Shown: positions 19,642 through 27,851 of the stretch, in pieces
Layout: each line of letters opens with the position of its first letter
How positions within the stretch are numbered: position 1 is the first letter of the stretch
Assembly: GCA_963797835.1 (NCBI GenBank)
Contig: CAWCRN010000026.1
Coordinates: forward strand, 372,001-436,000
Reading direction: 5' to 3'
Length of the DNA stretch: 64,000 nucleotides
Source: JBDTSW01 sp963797835
GTDB taxonomy: Bacteria; Actinomycetota; Thermoleophilia; Solirubrobacterales; 70-9
The notes under the pieces: model-generated
Told to the model about the DNA's origin: nothing
Databases searched by the model: none
The model's input: the letters and a program-made list of their open reading frames with translations, nothing else
Position numbers and translations under genes: made by a program

Positions 19642-21095
19642 CGGCGCTTGCGACAGCACCGCGCACCACGGTCGTGGAGCCGCCCAGCCTGCCCGTCGAG
19701 CGGCTGGAGCGGCTGTGCGACCCGGGCAGCTTCGGTGCCCTGCGCACCGGCGCCGTCTCGCCCGCCCTGGGCGAGCGGGCGGTCGCCGGGGACGGGGTCG
19801 TCGCCGGCGCCGGGACGGTCGGCGGCCGGCCGGTGTTCTGCTACGCGCAGGACCCGGGCTTCCTCGGAGGCTCGCTGGGGGCCGCCCAGGCCGAGTCGAT
19901 AGTGAGGGTGATGGGCCTCGCCGGCGACGCGGGCGCGCCCGTGGTCGGCTTCGTCGAGTCCGGCGGGGCGCGACTTCAGGAGGGGCACGAGGCCCTGGCC
20001 GGCTACGGCCGGATCTTCCGCGCCAGCGTAGAGCTGGCCGACAAGGTGCCTCAGATCACCGTCGTGAGCGGCGTCTCCGCGGGCGGCGGCGCGTACTCGC
20101 CGGCGCTCACCGACTTCGTCGTCATGACCGAGTCGGCGCGCATGTTCCTCACCGGGCCTCGCGTCGTCGAGGCCGCGCTTGGCGAGCGCATTTCGATGGA
20201 GGATCTGGGCGGCCCGCGCGTCCACTCGCGGAACGGCGTCTGCGACCTCGTCGCCGCCGATGACGCCGACGCGATCGATCTCACCCGCCGCCTGCTGGGC
20301 CTGCTGCCCGCCCGCATCGGCGAGTCCGCGACCCACCGAACGTCCCTTGATGGACCCTATGGGGAGGAGTCCGGGATGTTCGGCGGAGATGGAGATGACC
20401 CCGACCCGGCCGCCTCGGTGCCCGAGATGCAGCGCAAGGTCTACGACGTGCGCGACCCGCTAGGTGCGATCGCCGACCCCGACAGCGTCCTCGAGCTCAA
20501 GCCGGGCTGGGCGCGGAACATGGTCACCGCGATGGCAAGGATCGACGGCCGCCCGGTTGGGGTCATCGCGAACCAGCCCCGTTACCTGGGCGGCGTGATC
20601 GACGCTGTGGCCGCCGAGAAGGCGGCGCTCTTCGTGGCCGACTGCGATCGCTTCGGGTTGCCGCTCGTGGTGCTCGTCGACACCCCCGGCTTCATGCCGG
20701 GCGCCCGCCAGGAGCATGACGGGGTGATCCGCCACGGCGCCTCGCTGCTGCGTGCGTTCGCGGCCGCGCGGGTGCCGAAGCTCACCGTCGTCCTGCGCAA
20801 GGCGTACGGCGGGGCCGTGATCACGATGAACTCGAAGGACCTGGGCGCCGACATGGTGTTTGCCTGGCCCGGCGCGGAGATCGGGATCATGGCCGCGCGC
20901 CAGGCGGTCGAGATCGTCCATCGCAGGGCGGTGGAGAGCGGCGAGAGCGATCCCGCCGAGCTCGCCGACCGCTACACGGAGGAGCACCTCGGGGCCGAGC
21001 GGGCCACGGCCTCGGGCTTTGTGGACGAGGTGATCGAGCCGGCCGAAACCCGCGCCAGGCTCCGCTGGGCCCTGGGGGCCCTGGAGCGGCGATGA
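19638..21095 (+). CDS. Acyl-CoA/acetyl-CoA carboxylase carboxyltransferase (beta chain, PccB type)
   Basis: Single-chain carboxyltransferase of 485 aa carrying both crotonase-fold halves, probably supplying malonyl-CoA to the operon. The N-half shows GFVESGGARLQEG and SGVSAGGGAYSPAL; the C-half shows LVVLVDTPGFMPG, LRKAYGGAVITMNSKDLGAD and AEIGIMAARQAVEI. In actinobacteria such subunits pair with a separate biotin carboxylase/BCCP alpha chain, which is not in the window. Residues about 233-250, in the linker between halves, are encoded by a palindromic repeat (20336-20383). It overlaps both neighbours by 4 bp. Propionyl-CoA activity cannot be excluded. Confidence 0.88.
   Translation: MTALATAPRTTVVEPPSLPVERLERLCDPGSFGALRTGAVSPALGERAVAGDGVVAGAGTVGGRPVFCYAQDPGFLGGSLGAAQAESIVRVMGLAGDAGAPVVGFVESGGARLQEGHEALAGYGRIFRASVELADKVPQITVVSGVSAGGGAYSPALTDFVVMTESARMFLTGPRVVEAALGERISMEDLGGPRVHSRNGVCDLVAADDADAIDLTRRLLGLLPARIGESATHRTSLDGPYGEESGMFGGDGDDPDPAASVPEMQRKVYDVRDPLGAIADPDSVLELKPGWARNMVTAMARIDGRPVGVIANQPRYLGGVIDAVAAEKAALFVADCDRFGLPLVVLVDTPGFMPGARQEHDGVIRHGASLLRAFAAARVPKLTVVLRKAYGGAVITMNSKDLGADMVFAWPGAEIGIMAARQAVEIVHRRAVESGESDPAELADRYTEEHLGAERATASGFVDEVIEPAETRARLRWALGALERR
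20336..20383. repeat. Palindromic repeat element, copy 2, inside the carboxyltransferase gene
   Basis: Arms CCGAACGTCCC (20336-20346) and GGGATGTTCGG (20373-20383) pair with one mismatch around a 26-nt loop containing GGACCCTATGGGGAGGAGTCC. Arm core and loop align with the intergenic element at 9665-9719 (shared CGTCCC, CCTAT, GTCCGGGA and GTTC). The insertion keeps the reading frame and encodes a linker segment (HRTSLDGPYGEESGMFGG). Confidence 0.6.
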
Positions 21096-21775
21096 CCCTC
21101 CGCGACCCGGTAGCCGAGCTGGCGATGGAACTCTCCCCCAGCGAGCGGGCCAAGCGCCTGTCGCTGTACGTGGCGATCGGCGACAGCTTCACGGCGGGTA
21201 CCGGGACGGAGGGCGCCGGCGCATGGCCGGAGCTCCTGGCCTCGGCGCTTCGGGAGCACAACCCGGGGCTTCGCCTCCGCAATCTGGCGGTGGAGGGGGC
21301 GACCAGCGACGAGGTGCTGGATCAGCTCCCGGAGGCCGTGGAGCTGGAGCCCGACCTGGTCACCGTGGTCTGCGGCGCCAACGACGTCCTGCGCGCCATC
21401 CGCCCCGACCCCGACCGCTACGCGTCGAACCTGGAGCGGATCCTCCGGCGCCTGCGCCGGTCCGTCCCGGGCGTGCGGATAGCGACCGCCACCGCCCCGG
21501 ACGGGTGGGCGTTCATGCCGCTGGGCCCGCGCACGCAGCGGCGCGTCGAGCGTGGCGTCGCGGCGATGAACGACGTCACCCGCCGCCTGGCCGCTGAGAT
21601 GGACGTCCCCTGCCTGGAGGTGGCGGGCCATCCCGGCCTGGCGGACTCCGAGAACTTCTGCGACGACGGCTTGCACCCCTCGCCCCTGGGCCACGAGCGG
21701 GCCGCGGCCGGGTTCGCCGCACTGCTTCAGGAGAGCTTCGAGATCGAGATCACCCATCCGGGAGGAGACACATGA
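21092..21775 (+). CDS. SGNH/GDSL family hydrolase
   Basis: Esterase/lipase-type hydrolase of 227 aa. Block I is AIGDSFTAGTGTEG with the nucleophilic Ser, block II has the Gly in NLAVEGATSDEV, block III is VVCGANDVL and block V is DDGLHPSPLGHE with the Asp and His. No signal peptide, so it acts in the cytoplasm. It starts inside the carboxyltransferase stop (ATGA) and ends in the MaoC start (ATGA). Its tight placement between fatty-acid genes suggests a thioesterase or lysophospholipase-like role in acyl-chain release or editing; that role is inference. Confidence 0.85.
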   Translation: MTLRDPVAELAMELSPSERAKRLSLYVAIGDSFTAGTGTEGAGAWPELLASALREHNPGLRLRNLAVEGATSDEVLDQLPEAVELEPDLVTVVCGANDVLRAIRPDPDRYASNLERILRRLRRSVPGVRIATATAPDGWAFMPLGPRTQRRVERGVAAMNDVTRRLAAEMDVPCLEVAGHPGLADSENFCDDGLHPSPLGHERAAAGFAALLQESFEIEITHPGGDT

Positions 21776-22281
21776 GCGGCAACGGCACCACCAGCGCGAT
21801 CGCGGGGGAGGCGGAGACGCCCTTGCCCGGCGCCGAGCACACGACCCGGGGACGGACGATCACCGAGGCCGACCTGGTGTCGTTCTCGTCACTCACGGGC
21901 GACTGGCACCCCCAGCACGCGGACGCCGAGTGGGCGGCGCGCGGGCGCTTCGGCCATCGGGTCGCCCACGGCATGCTGGTCCTCTCCTACGCCGTGGGCC
22001 TGGTGCCGTTCGACCCCGAGCGGGTAGTGGCCCTGCGCGGACTCGACTCGGTTTCGTTCAAGCGGCCGGTCGCGATCGGCGACACGATCCGCGTCCACAC
22101 CCGCGTGGACGACGTGAGGCCCCTGGACGACGAGCACGCCCTCGTCTCGTTCGCATGGCGGGTCCTGAACCAGCACGACAAGGTCGTCGCCCGCGCCCGC
22201 GTCGACGCGTTGTGGCGGGGAGCCGCGCCGGAGGCGCTGGAGCGCGACCTCGAGCTGGCCGGCGGCGAGGTGCTGCTGTGA
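21772..22281 (+). CDS. MaoC-like hotdog dehydratase (probable 3-hydroxyacyl-ACP dehydratase)
   Basis: Single-hotdog protein of 169 aa. The hydratase-2 motif is present as DWHPQHADAEWA followed by RFGHRVAHGMLVLS, with catalytic Asp and His. No FabZ or FabA gene occurs in the operon, so this protein is the best candidate for the dehydration step, comparable to HadB/HadC in mycobacterial FAS-II. It overlaps the SGNH hydrolase (ATGA) and fabI (GTGA). Confidence 0.85.
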   Translation: MSGNGTTSAIAGEAETPLPGAEHTTRGRTITEADLVSFSSLTGDWHPQHADAEWAARGRFGHRVAHGMLVLSYAVGLVPFDPERVVALRGLDSVSFKRPVAIGDTIRVHTRVDDVRPLDDEHALVSFAWRVLNQHDKVVARARVDALWRGAAPEALERDLELAGGEVLL

Positions 22282-23102
22282 TCCTCGACCGAAAGAGGAT
22301 CGTCGTCACCGGCGTGATCAACCGCCACTCGATCGCCTACAGGATCGCGGAGCGCGCCCAGGAGGAGGGCGCCGAGGTCGTCCTCACCAGCTTCGGCAGG
22401 GCCCGCCGGATGACCGAACGCGCCGCCAAGCGGCTGCCGGATCCCCCCGACGTGCTGGAGCTCGACGTCAACGACGACGAGCACCTGGCCGCGCTGGCGA
22501 CCGACCTCGCGTCGCACTGGGGGCGCGTCGATGGCGCCGTCCACGCCATCGCCCATGCGCCCGCCGACGCCCTCGGCGGCGGCTTCGTGGAGGCGCCGCG
22601 CGAGAGCGCAAAGATTGCCTTCGAGACGAGCGCCTACTCGCTGAAGGCGCTGGCCGAGGCGCTGGCGCCGCTGATGCGCGGCGCGAACGGCGACGGCCCG
22701 GCGAGCGCGGCCATCGTGGGCCTCGACTTCGACGCGTCGGTCGCCTGGCCGGCCTACGACTGGATGGGCGTGGCCAAGGCGGCGCTCGAGTCGGTGGCGC
22801 GTTACCTGGCGCGCGACCTCGGGCCGCACGGCACCCGCGTCAACCTCGTCTCGGCGGGGCCGATCTCCACCCCGGCCGCCTCCGGCATCCCTGGCTTCGG
22901 TGAGCTGGCCGGCGTCTGGGATGCCCGGGCACCCCTCGGCTGGGATCGCACCGACGCCGGGCCCGTTGCCGACGCGGTCGTCTTCCTGCTCTCGGACCTC
23001 GCCCGCGGCATCAGCGGCGAGATCGTCCACGTGGACGGCGGGGTGCACGCCGTGGGCGCGGGCAGCGGCGAGGCCGCCTCCGTCTCCGAGGCGGCCGTAT
23101 GA
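22278..23102 (+). CDS. fabI: Enoyl-ACP reductase, InhA-type
   Basis: NADH-dependent enoyl-ACP reductase of 274 aa closing the FAS-II cycle. The unusual glycine motif GVINRHSIAYRIAERAQEEGAEVVL is that of FabI/InhA, and the catalytic Y-x6-K is YDWMGVAK. The phrasing RKRIVVTGVINRHSIA is closer to mycobacterial InhA than to E. coli FabI (inference from motif style). GTG start overlaps MaoC by 4 bp. Last gene of the overlapped block; the next gene starts 46 bp on with its own probable promoter. Confidence 0.92.
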   Translation: MILDRKRIVVTGVINRHSIAYRIAERAQEEGAEVVLTSFGRARRMTERAAKRLPDPPDVLELDVNDDEHLAALATDLASHWGRVDGAVHAIAHAPADALGGGFVEAPRESAKIAFETSAYSLKALAEALAPLMRGANGDGPASAAIVGLDFDASVAWPAYDWMGVAKAALESVARYLARDLGPHGTRVNLVSAGPISTPAASGIPGFGELAGVWDARAPLGWDRTDAGPVADAVVFLLSDLARGISGEIVHVDGGVHAVGAGSGEAASVSEAAV

Positions 23103-23148
23103 AGGAGACCTGGCGGCGTCCCGCCGCCATTTAGTTAAGAATCTGTGA

Positions 23149-24246
23149 ATGGAATCGGGCTCGCTCACGCGGGCCGAGGCTGACGACCTCCGGGGTAGGG
23201 AGGTCGGAACGGTGACGCGCGCCCTGGCGGCGCCCGTGGCCATCGCAGCCATCGGCCTGGCCGCGATGTTGACCGTCGCGGCGGTGGAGGGGTTGCCCCT
23301 GCGGGATCCCGACGCCCGCTACGTGGGCTCGCCGCTGGCCCTGATCGCGCTGATCGTCCTGCTCTTCCTAGTGGTCGACTTGCTGCCCCGCGCCTGGCGT
23401 GCGAGCCGCGCGCGCGAGATGTCCTACCCGGCGACGATCGCGGCGGTCTTCCGGGAGCGCTGGTGGGGGAAGCGCGGGGCGATCGTGGTGATCTGCATCC
23501 TGGCCTTTTACGGCACGTATTTCGCGTACCGCAACCTGAAGAGCTTCATGCCGTTCGTGAACGGCGATGTCCACGACCAGGCGCTGCTCGACGCCGAGCG
23601 CTGGCTCTTCTTCGGCAGCGACCCGGCCTCGATCCTCCACAGCGTGCTGGGGACCGGGGCGATCGCCCACGTCCTGTCGGCCGTGTACCTGGCGTTCCTC
23701 ACCTTCGTGCCGCTGTCGATCGGGTTCGCGCTGATCTGGTCGAGCCGCCTGCGGGTGGGCATCTGGTACATCACCACGCTCTCGATCTGCTGGCTCCTCG
23801 GGGCGCTCTCGTACTACCTCGTTCCGGCGCTGGGGCCGGCCTACGCCGAGAAGACGCTCTTCTACTCGCTCCCCGACACCGGCGTCTCGGAGCTCCAGAA
23901 CACGCTGTTCGACCATCGCGCGGAGGTCCTGTTCGACCCGCACGCCAGCTCGGCGGTGCAGAGCATCGCCGCCTTCGCCTCCCTGCACGTCGCGGTGCTC
24001 TTCGGCGCCGCATTGCTGGCGCAGCTCGCGGGGGCGCCGCGGCTCCTGCGGATCGGGTTGTGGACGTTCCTCACTCTCACCTCGGTGGCCACCGTCTACT
24101 TCGGCTGGCACTACGTGGTCGACGACATCGCCGGGCTGCTGATCGGCGCAGTGGCCGTCTACGGCGGAGCGCGGTTGGTCGGGATCGAGCTGCGCCCGCT
24201 GCGGCGCCGCGCCGCCGTCCCGCGGAGGAGCGCCAGTGCGACCTAG
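23149..24246 (+). CDS. PAP2/Aur1-like membrane phosphatase or inositol-phosphotransferase (second copy)
   Basis: Paralogue of the protein at 6810-7931, of 365 aa with multiple helices. Shared signatures are AFYGTYFAYRNLKSFMPF, VYLAFLTFVPLSIGFAL, YLVPALGPAY, the active SLHVAVLFG, and GWHYVVDDIAGLLIG. ATG at 23149 lies 7 nt after TAAGAA, suggesting its own leaderless promoter. It overlaps pgsA by 11 bp. Coupling to a CDP-alcohol phosphatidyltransferase supports a phospholipid headgroup reaction; phosphatidylglycerophosphate phosphatase or inositol-lipid synthesis are both possible. Confidence 0.82.
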   Translation: MESGSLTRAEADDLRGREVGTVTRALAAPVAIAAIGLAAMLTVAAVEGLPLRDPDARYVGSPLALIALIVLLFLVVDLLPRAWRASRAREMSYPATIAAVFRERWWGKRGAIVVICILAFYGTYFAYRNLKSFMPFVNGDVHDQALLDAERWLFFGSDPASILHSVLGTGAIAHVLSAVYLAFLTFVPLSIGFALIWSSRLRVGIWYITTLSICWLLGALSYYLVPALGPAYAEKTLFYSLPDTGVSELQNTLFDHRAEVLFDPHASSAVQSIAAFASLHVAVLFGAALLAQLAGAPRLLRIGLWTFLTLTSVATVYFGWHYVVDDIAGLLIGAVAVYGGARLVGIELRPLRRRAAVPRRSASAT

Positions 24247-24802
24247 AGCCCGCGGGCCGGCCGTGAACCTCCCCAACTGCCTCACCGTCGGGCGCATGTG
24301 CCTGACCCCGGCCCTCGTGATCCTGCTCATCGGCGACGCTTGGGGCGCGGCGCTGGGCGTGTTCATGGCCGCCATGGCGACCGATGCCCTCGACGGCTAC
24401 CTGGCCCGCTCCCGCGGCCTCGTCACCGACTTCGGGAGGCTCATGGACCCGATCGCCGACAAGCTCCTGATCGGCTCGGCCTTCGTTTGCCTGGCGGCCA
24501 TCGACCGGATCGACCCCTGGGCCGTGGCGATCATCCTGGCCCGCGAGGCGGCCGTCAGCGGGATCCGCCTGGCGGCCCGCCGGCAGGGCGTCGTGATCAG
24601 CGCCAACCGGCTCGGGAAGGCCAAGACCGTCGTGCAGAGCGTCGCGATCGTGGTCCTGATCGCGGTCGGCGACCCTCAGGCCGCCTGGGTCCAGGCGCTG
24701 GTCGGGGTGACCGTGGGGATCACGGTCGTCTCGGGCCTGGCCTACGCCGTGTCCTACTACGGCGGGCGCAGGACCACGGTCGCCACCTCGCCGGCGGGCT
24801 GA
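24236..24802 (+). CDS. pgsA: CDP-diacylglycerol-glycerol-3-phosphate 3-phosphatidyltransferase
   Basis: Membrane enzyme of 188 aa making phosphatidylglycerophosphate. The CDP-alcohol phosphatidyltransferase signature D-x2-DG-x2-AR-x8-G-x3-D-x3-D is complete in DALDGYLARSRGLVTDFG plus RLMDPIADK. The N-terminus NLPNCLTVGRM is the usual PgsA start. I chose GTG 24236 because a GGAGGAG ribosome site precedes it; the GTG at 24263 is an alternative. Other CDP-alcohol transferases share the motif, so the precise headgroup is family-based inference. Confidence 0.88.
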   Translation: MRPRARGPAVNLPNCLTVGRMCLTPALVILLIGDAWGAALGVFMAAMATDALDGYLARSRGLVTDFGRLMDPIADKLLIGSAFVCLAAIDRIDPWAVAIILAREAAVSGIRLAARRQGVVISANRLGKAKTVVQSVAIVVLIAVGDPQAAWVQALVGVTVGITVVSGLAYAVSYYGGRRTTVATSPAG

Positions 24803-24835
24803 GTCGAAGGCCGATCCTGCTACGTTCATCCGCGA

Positions 24836-24870
24836 CGGACGACACTCGTCCGTGAGTTTTCGTCTTTTTT
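24836..24870 (+). terminator. Rho-independent terminator in the helicase leader
   Basis: A perfect stem CGGACGA (24836-24842), loop CAC, TCGTCCG (24846-24852) is followed by a T-rich run to 24870. It lies after pgsA. However, a TACGTT -10-like box at 24821-24826 would start a transcript just before the hairpin, so it may also act as an attenuator for the helicase 85 bp downstream. Confidence 0.75.
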
Positions 24871-24954
24871 CCGGTGCGCTTCAGGCGCGGTTCGGGTCAG
24901 TCGAACTCTCCGAATCGCCCCGCGGCCCAGAGGCCGTGGAAGGAGTACACCCAC

Positions 24955-26154
24955 ATGTCAAGTCAGTCCTTCGAGGACCTGGGCATCACGCCTGCGGTCC
25001 GACAGGCCCTCACCAATCAGGGCATCACGAAGCCGTTCCCGATCCAGGAGCTGGTGATCGCCGACGCGCTCGCCGGTGAGGACCTGCTCGTCAAGTCCCC
25101 AACCGGGTCGGGTAAGACACTCGCCTTCGCGGCGCCGCTCGTCGAGCGCCTCGAGGCCTCGGAGCGCCGCCCGGCGGCGCTGGTCGTCGCGCCCACGCGC
25201 GAGCTGGCCCTCCAGATCGTCGACGAGATCCGCCCGCTGGCCCAGGCCCGGGCGCTGTCCGTGGCAGCGGTCTACGGCGGCGCCGGGATCGCGAAGCAGG
25301 CCAAGCTGGCCCGCCGCGCCCACATCCTCGTCGCAACCCCCGGCCGCCTGCTGGATCTGATCGGCCGCGGCGACGTGACGCTCGACCGGGTCCGCATCCT
25401 CGTCCTCGACGAGGCCGACCGGATGCTCGACATGGGCTTCCGCCCGGATGTCGACCGGATCGTCAAGGGCATCCGGGCCGAGCGCCAGACGCTGCTCTTC
25501 TCGGCCACGCTCGACGGCGAGGTCGGCCGGATCGCCAAGGCCTACACACGCTCGCCCGTCAGCCACTCCTACTCGCCGCCCGGGCCCGCCACCCCGGTCG
25601 AGCACCGCTTCGTGGGCGTCTCCCACGAGAGCAAGCTCACCGCACTGGTCGAGGAGCTCCGTGCCGAGCGGGACCTCGCCCTCGTCTTCGTCCGGACCAA
25701 GCGCGGCGCCGACCGGCTCGTCAAGCGTCTCGGCTCGCATGGCGTCGAGGCCCTGGCGATGCACGGCAACAAGTCCCAGAACCAGCGCGAGAGGGCGCTC
25801 TCGCGCTTCGACTCGGGCAGGGTCGACGCTCTCGTAGCCACCGACGTCGCCGCCCGCGGCATCGACGTGGACGCGATCAGCCACGTGATCAACTTCGACC
25901 CGCCGGGCGACAGCGACGCCTACCAGCACCGGGTCGGCCGCACCGCGCGCGCGGGCCGGAGCGGGGTGGGGGTCACGTTCGTCAAGCCCGAGGAGGCGCG
26001 CGACGTCAACACCATCGCCCGCCAGCTCAACCTCCAGTCCGAGTTCGCGGCCGCCCGAATCAAGCCCGACGCCGACCACCGGCGCGACGGCGGGCGCCGC
26101 CGCGGCTCTACGCGGCGGCGGCGACGGCCTCGTCGAACGAGGGCAGCTGCTTGA
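24955..26154 (+). CDS. DEAD-box ATP-dependent RNA helicase
   Basis: RNA helicase of 399 aa. Q-motif KPFPIQELVI, motif I SPTGSGKT, Ia PTRELALQ, II DEAD, III SAT, and motif VI HRVGRTARAGRSG are all intact. ATG at 24955 has an AAGGAG ribosome site 9 nt upstream. The C-terminal tail (RRDGGRRRGSTRRRRRPRRTRAAA in part) is short and basic and may be altered by a frameshift, since most relatives have longer RG-rich tails. The 152-bp leader holds a terminator hairpin. Likely roles are cold adaptation, ribosome assembly or mRNA turnover. Confidence 0.92.
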   Translation: MSSQSFEDLGITPAVRQALTNQGITKPFPIQELVIADALAGEDLLVKSPTGSGKTLAFAAPLVERLEASERRPAALVVAPTRELALQIVDEIRPLAQARALSVAAVYGGAGIAKQAKLARRAHILVATPGRLLDLIGRGDVTLDRVRILVLDEADRMLDMGFRPDVDRIVKGIRAERQTLLFSATLDGEVGRIAKAYTRSPVSHSYSPPGPATPVEHRFVGVSHESKLTALVEELRAERDLALVFVRTKRGADRLVKRLGSHGVEALAMHGNKSQNQRERALSRFDSGRVDALVATDVAARGIDVDAISHVINFDPPGDSDAYQHRVGRTARAGRSGVGVTFVKPEEARDVNTIARQLNLQSEFAAARIKPDADHRRDGGRRRGSTRRRRRPRRTRAAA

Positions 26155-26170
26155 TCAGGGGATCGAGCAC
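26108..26170 (-). CDS. Possible 20-aa ORF downstream of the cupin gene
   Basis: A GTG at 26170 preceded by GGGAGGGAAC opens a 20-codon reading frame (VLDPLIKQLPSFDEAVA and four Ala) that ends within the antisense 3' end of the helicase gene. It may be the start of a truncated gene whose remainder is absent, or a chance ORF. No family is recognised with confidence. Confidence 0.2.
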   Translation of the reverse strand: MLDPLIKQLPSFDEAVAAAA

Positions 26171-26185
26171 GTTCCCTCCCTGCCG

Positions 26186-26662
26186 CTACTCCTCGAAGCT
26201 CGTCAGGTCCTGCGCCTCGATGCCGTTGGCCTCGCAGAAGGCCTCGTAGCGTTCGAGCGACGTCTTCCAGTTCTCGCGGGCGATGATGTCGCCGTCGTCG
26301 TCGAGGAACAGAAGCTCGCCGACGATCACGAAGAACACCTCGGCGTCCTCCTCGCCGACGCTCACCGGCGTGTGCGATGAGGCGGCGACCTCATACACGG
26401 TGTCGCCGGCCTCGGAGACCCAGTCGTGCTCCTTGTAGCGCCAGGCGCCCTTCATCGTGTGCCCGATCACCGTTCCGGTGTGGAGGTGCGTGGGAAGCTC
26501 GATCCCCGGCGGAAAGCGCATCGCGACGACGATCTCGCCGTGGATCGGATCGACCTTGAAGTACTTGAGCTCGACCTCGTCGCTATAGGGAGCAAACGGC
26601 ACCCACGGCACTGAATCGGCCTTGACGTTCGACACCACGACGTCCTTCGCAGCAGTGGTCAT
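26186..26662 (-). CDS. Cupin protein of the 2,4'-dihydroxyacetophenone dioxygenase family
   Basis: Single-domain cupin of 158 aa. The metal site is recognisable: PTHLHTGTVIGHTMKG supplies two His and TVYEVAASSHTPV a third, with the family phrase GAWRYKEHDWV between them. Related proteins cleave aromatic alpha-hydroxyketones or act as general dioxygenases, but function is usually only inferred. ATG at 26662 with AAGGGGA upstream. It is convergent with the helicase gene. Confidence 0.8.
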   Translation of the reverse strand: MTTAAKDVVVSNVKADSVPWVPFAPYSDEVELKYFKVDPIHGEIVVAMRFPPGIELPTHLHTGTVIGHTMKGAWRYKEHDWVSEAGDTVYEVAASSHTPVSVGEEDAEVFFVIVGELLFLDDDGDIIARENWKTSLERYEAFCEANGIEAQDLTSFEE

Positions 26663-26769
26663 CCATGTCCCCTTCCGTCGGCTCTTGTCGTCTCGGCAGC
26701 GTGCACCGTGGAGCCTACCGGCGGAGTCCGGGGCGACTCACGCGGGGAGGACACGCGGGGCCGCCGCGA

Positions 26770-27780
26770 TCAGCCCGTGGGCGTGAGTCGGTAGGCCGGC
26801 GCTGGGCGCAGGCGGTCGGCCAGGGCCCAGGCCGCGAAGCAGAGCGCGCCGACGGCCCCGGTCGCGGTCAGGAGGGCACCGGCGGCGGCGACCACGGCGA
26901 CCCCGTTCGAGCCGAGGATCATCACCGCGCAGGCCGCGCCGAGCCCGGGGCCGATCGGCAGCAGCCCGAGCGCCGCGGTCGCGATCAGGAGCGCCACCGA
27001 GTCGAGCACCGAGATGTCCACGCCAAGGCCCTTCAAGAGCAGCCAGTTGCGGAGCACCTGCATGCTGACCGCGAAGACGACGAGCGCGATGATCCGGTTG
27101 CGGCTCCGAAGGCCCCGCATCACCTCGAGCCCCTTCCAGAAGCCCTCGCGGCGGTGGCGGACGAACCGGGCCATGCCCCATATGACGAGCCCGGCGCCTC
27201 CCAGCACGGCCATCGGGATCCACCAGGCGACGCCCAGCGGGCCGACGAGGGTGAAGCAGAGCAGCGCCGCCAGGCCGATCTCGACGACGATGATCGGCAG
27301 CTCGGCCGCGACCAGCACCGAAGCCTTCGGGCTGTCGGCGGGCGCCGAGCGCCGCAGGGCCGCGATCCGCACCGCGAGCCCGAAGTTGGCGTTGAAGAGG
27401 TTGCCGAGGTAGCCGACGGCGGAGGCCCGGTAGAGGCGCCGCCGCCCAACCCTGCCACCCGCCGCGCCCACGCATACGTGCCAGGCCTCGCTGCGGGCGA
27501 GGAGCCAGATCACCTGAAGGGCGACGGCCGCGGCCAGGATCCACCCCGAGGCGCTGGCGAGTGCCTCGGCGAAGTCGCCACGCTTGCCCCAGAGCCCGAC
27601 GACGAGCGCCGCGAGCACGACGGTGCTGCCGATCAGGGTGATGGCCGTCGGATGCCGCCGCACCCATGCCCGCGCGCGAACCCGCAGCGGCACCCGCGCC
27701 ACGGGCGCCCGTACGGCGTCCAGCGACCCCTCCTCGGGCAGCGGCACCAGGGCCGTGGGATCTGCTGGTGTAAGCGGCAT
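26770..27780 (-). CDS. YbhN/AglD family membrane protein (lysylphosphatidylglycerol synthase TM-like)
   Basis: Polytopic membrane protein of 336 aa with about eight helices and the family segments SAVGYLGNLFNANFGLAVR and LLPIGPGLGAACAVMIL. ATG at 27780 (MPLTPADP) was chosen because GAGGAG lies 6 nt upstream; the ATG at 27786 touches that site. No soluble aminoacyl-transferase domain is attached, so it is the flippase-like half only. Lipid or polyprenyl-linked substrate transfer is the usual inference. Confidence 0.8.
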   Translation of the reverse strand: MPLTPADPTALVPLPEEGSLDAVRAPVARVPLRVRARAWVRRHPTAITLIGSTVVLAALVVGLWGKRGDFAEALASASGWILAAAVALQVIWLLARSEAWHVCVGAAGGRVGRRRLYRASAVGYLGNLFNANFGLAVRIAALRRSAPADSPKASVLVAAELPIIVVEIGLAALLCFTLVGPLGVAWWIPMAVLGGAGLVIWGMARFVRHRREGFWKGLEVMRGLRSRNRIIALVVFAVSMQVLRNWLLLKGLGVDISVLDSVALLIATAALGLLPIGPGLGAACAVMILGSNGVAVVAAAGALLTATGAVGALCFAAWALADRLRPAPAYRLTPTG

Positions 27781-27851
27781 GGTCATCTCCTCGGCTCCTC
27801 GCGGAGCGGGCCTGACCCCGAGGGGCCGCGCCAACGGTGATCCGGCGGCGC

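Noticed and set aside
26665..27840. 391-codon plus-strand open frame
   Set aside because: Antisense to the YbhN-like membrane protein, whose helices and motifs are coherent.
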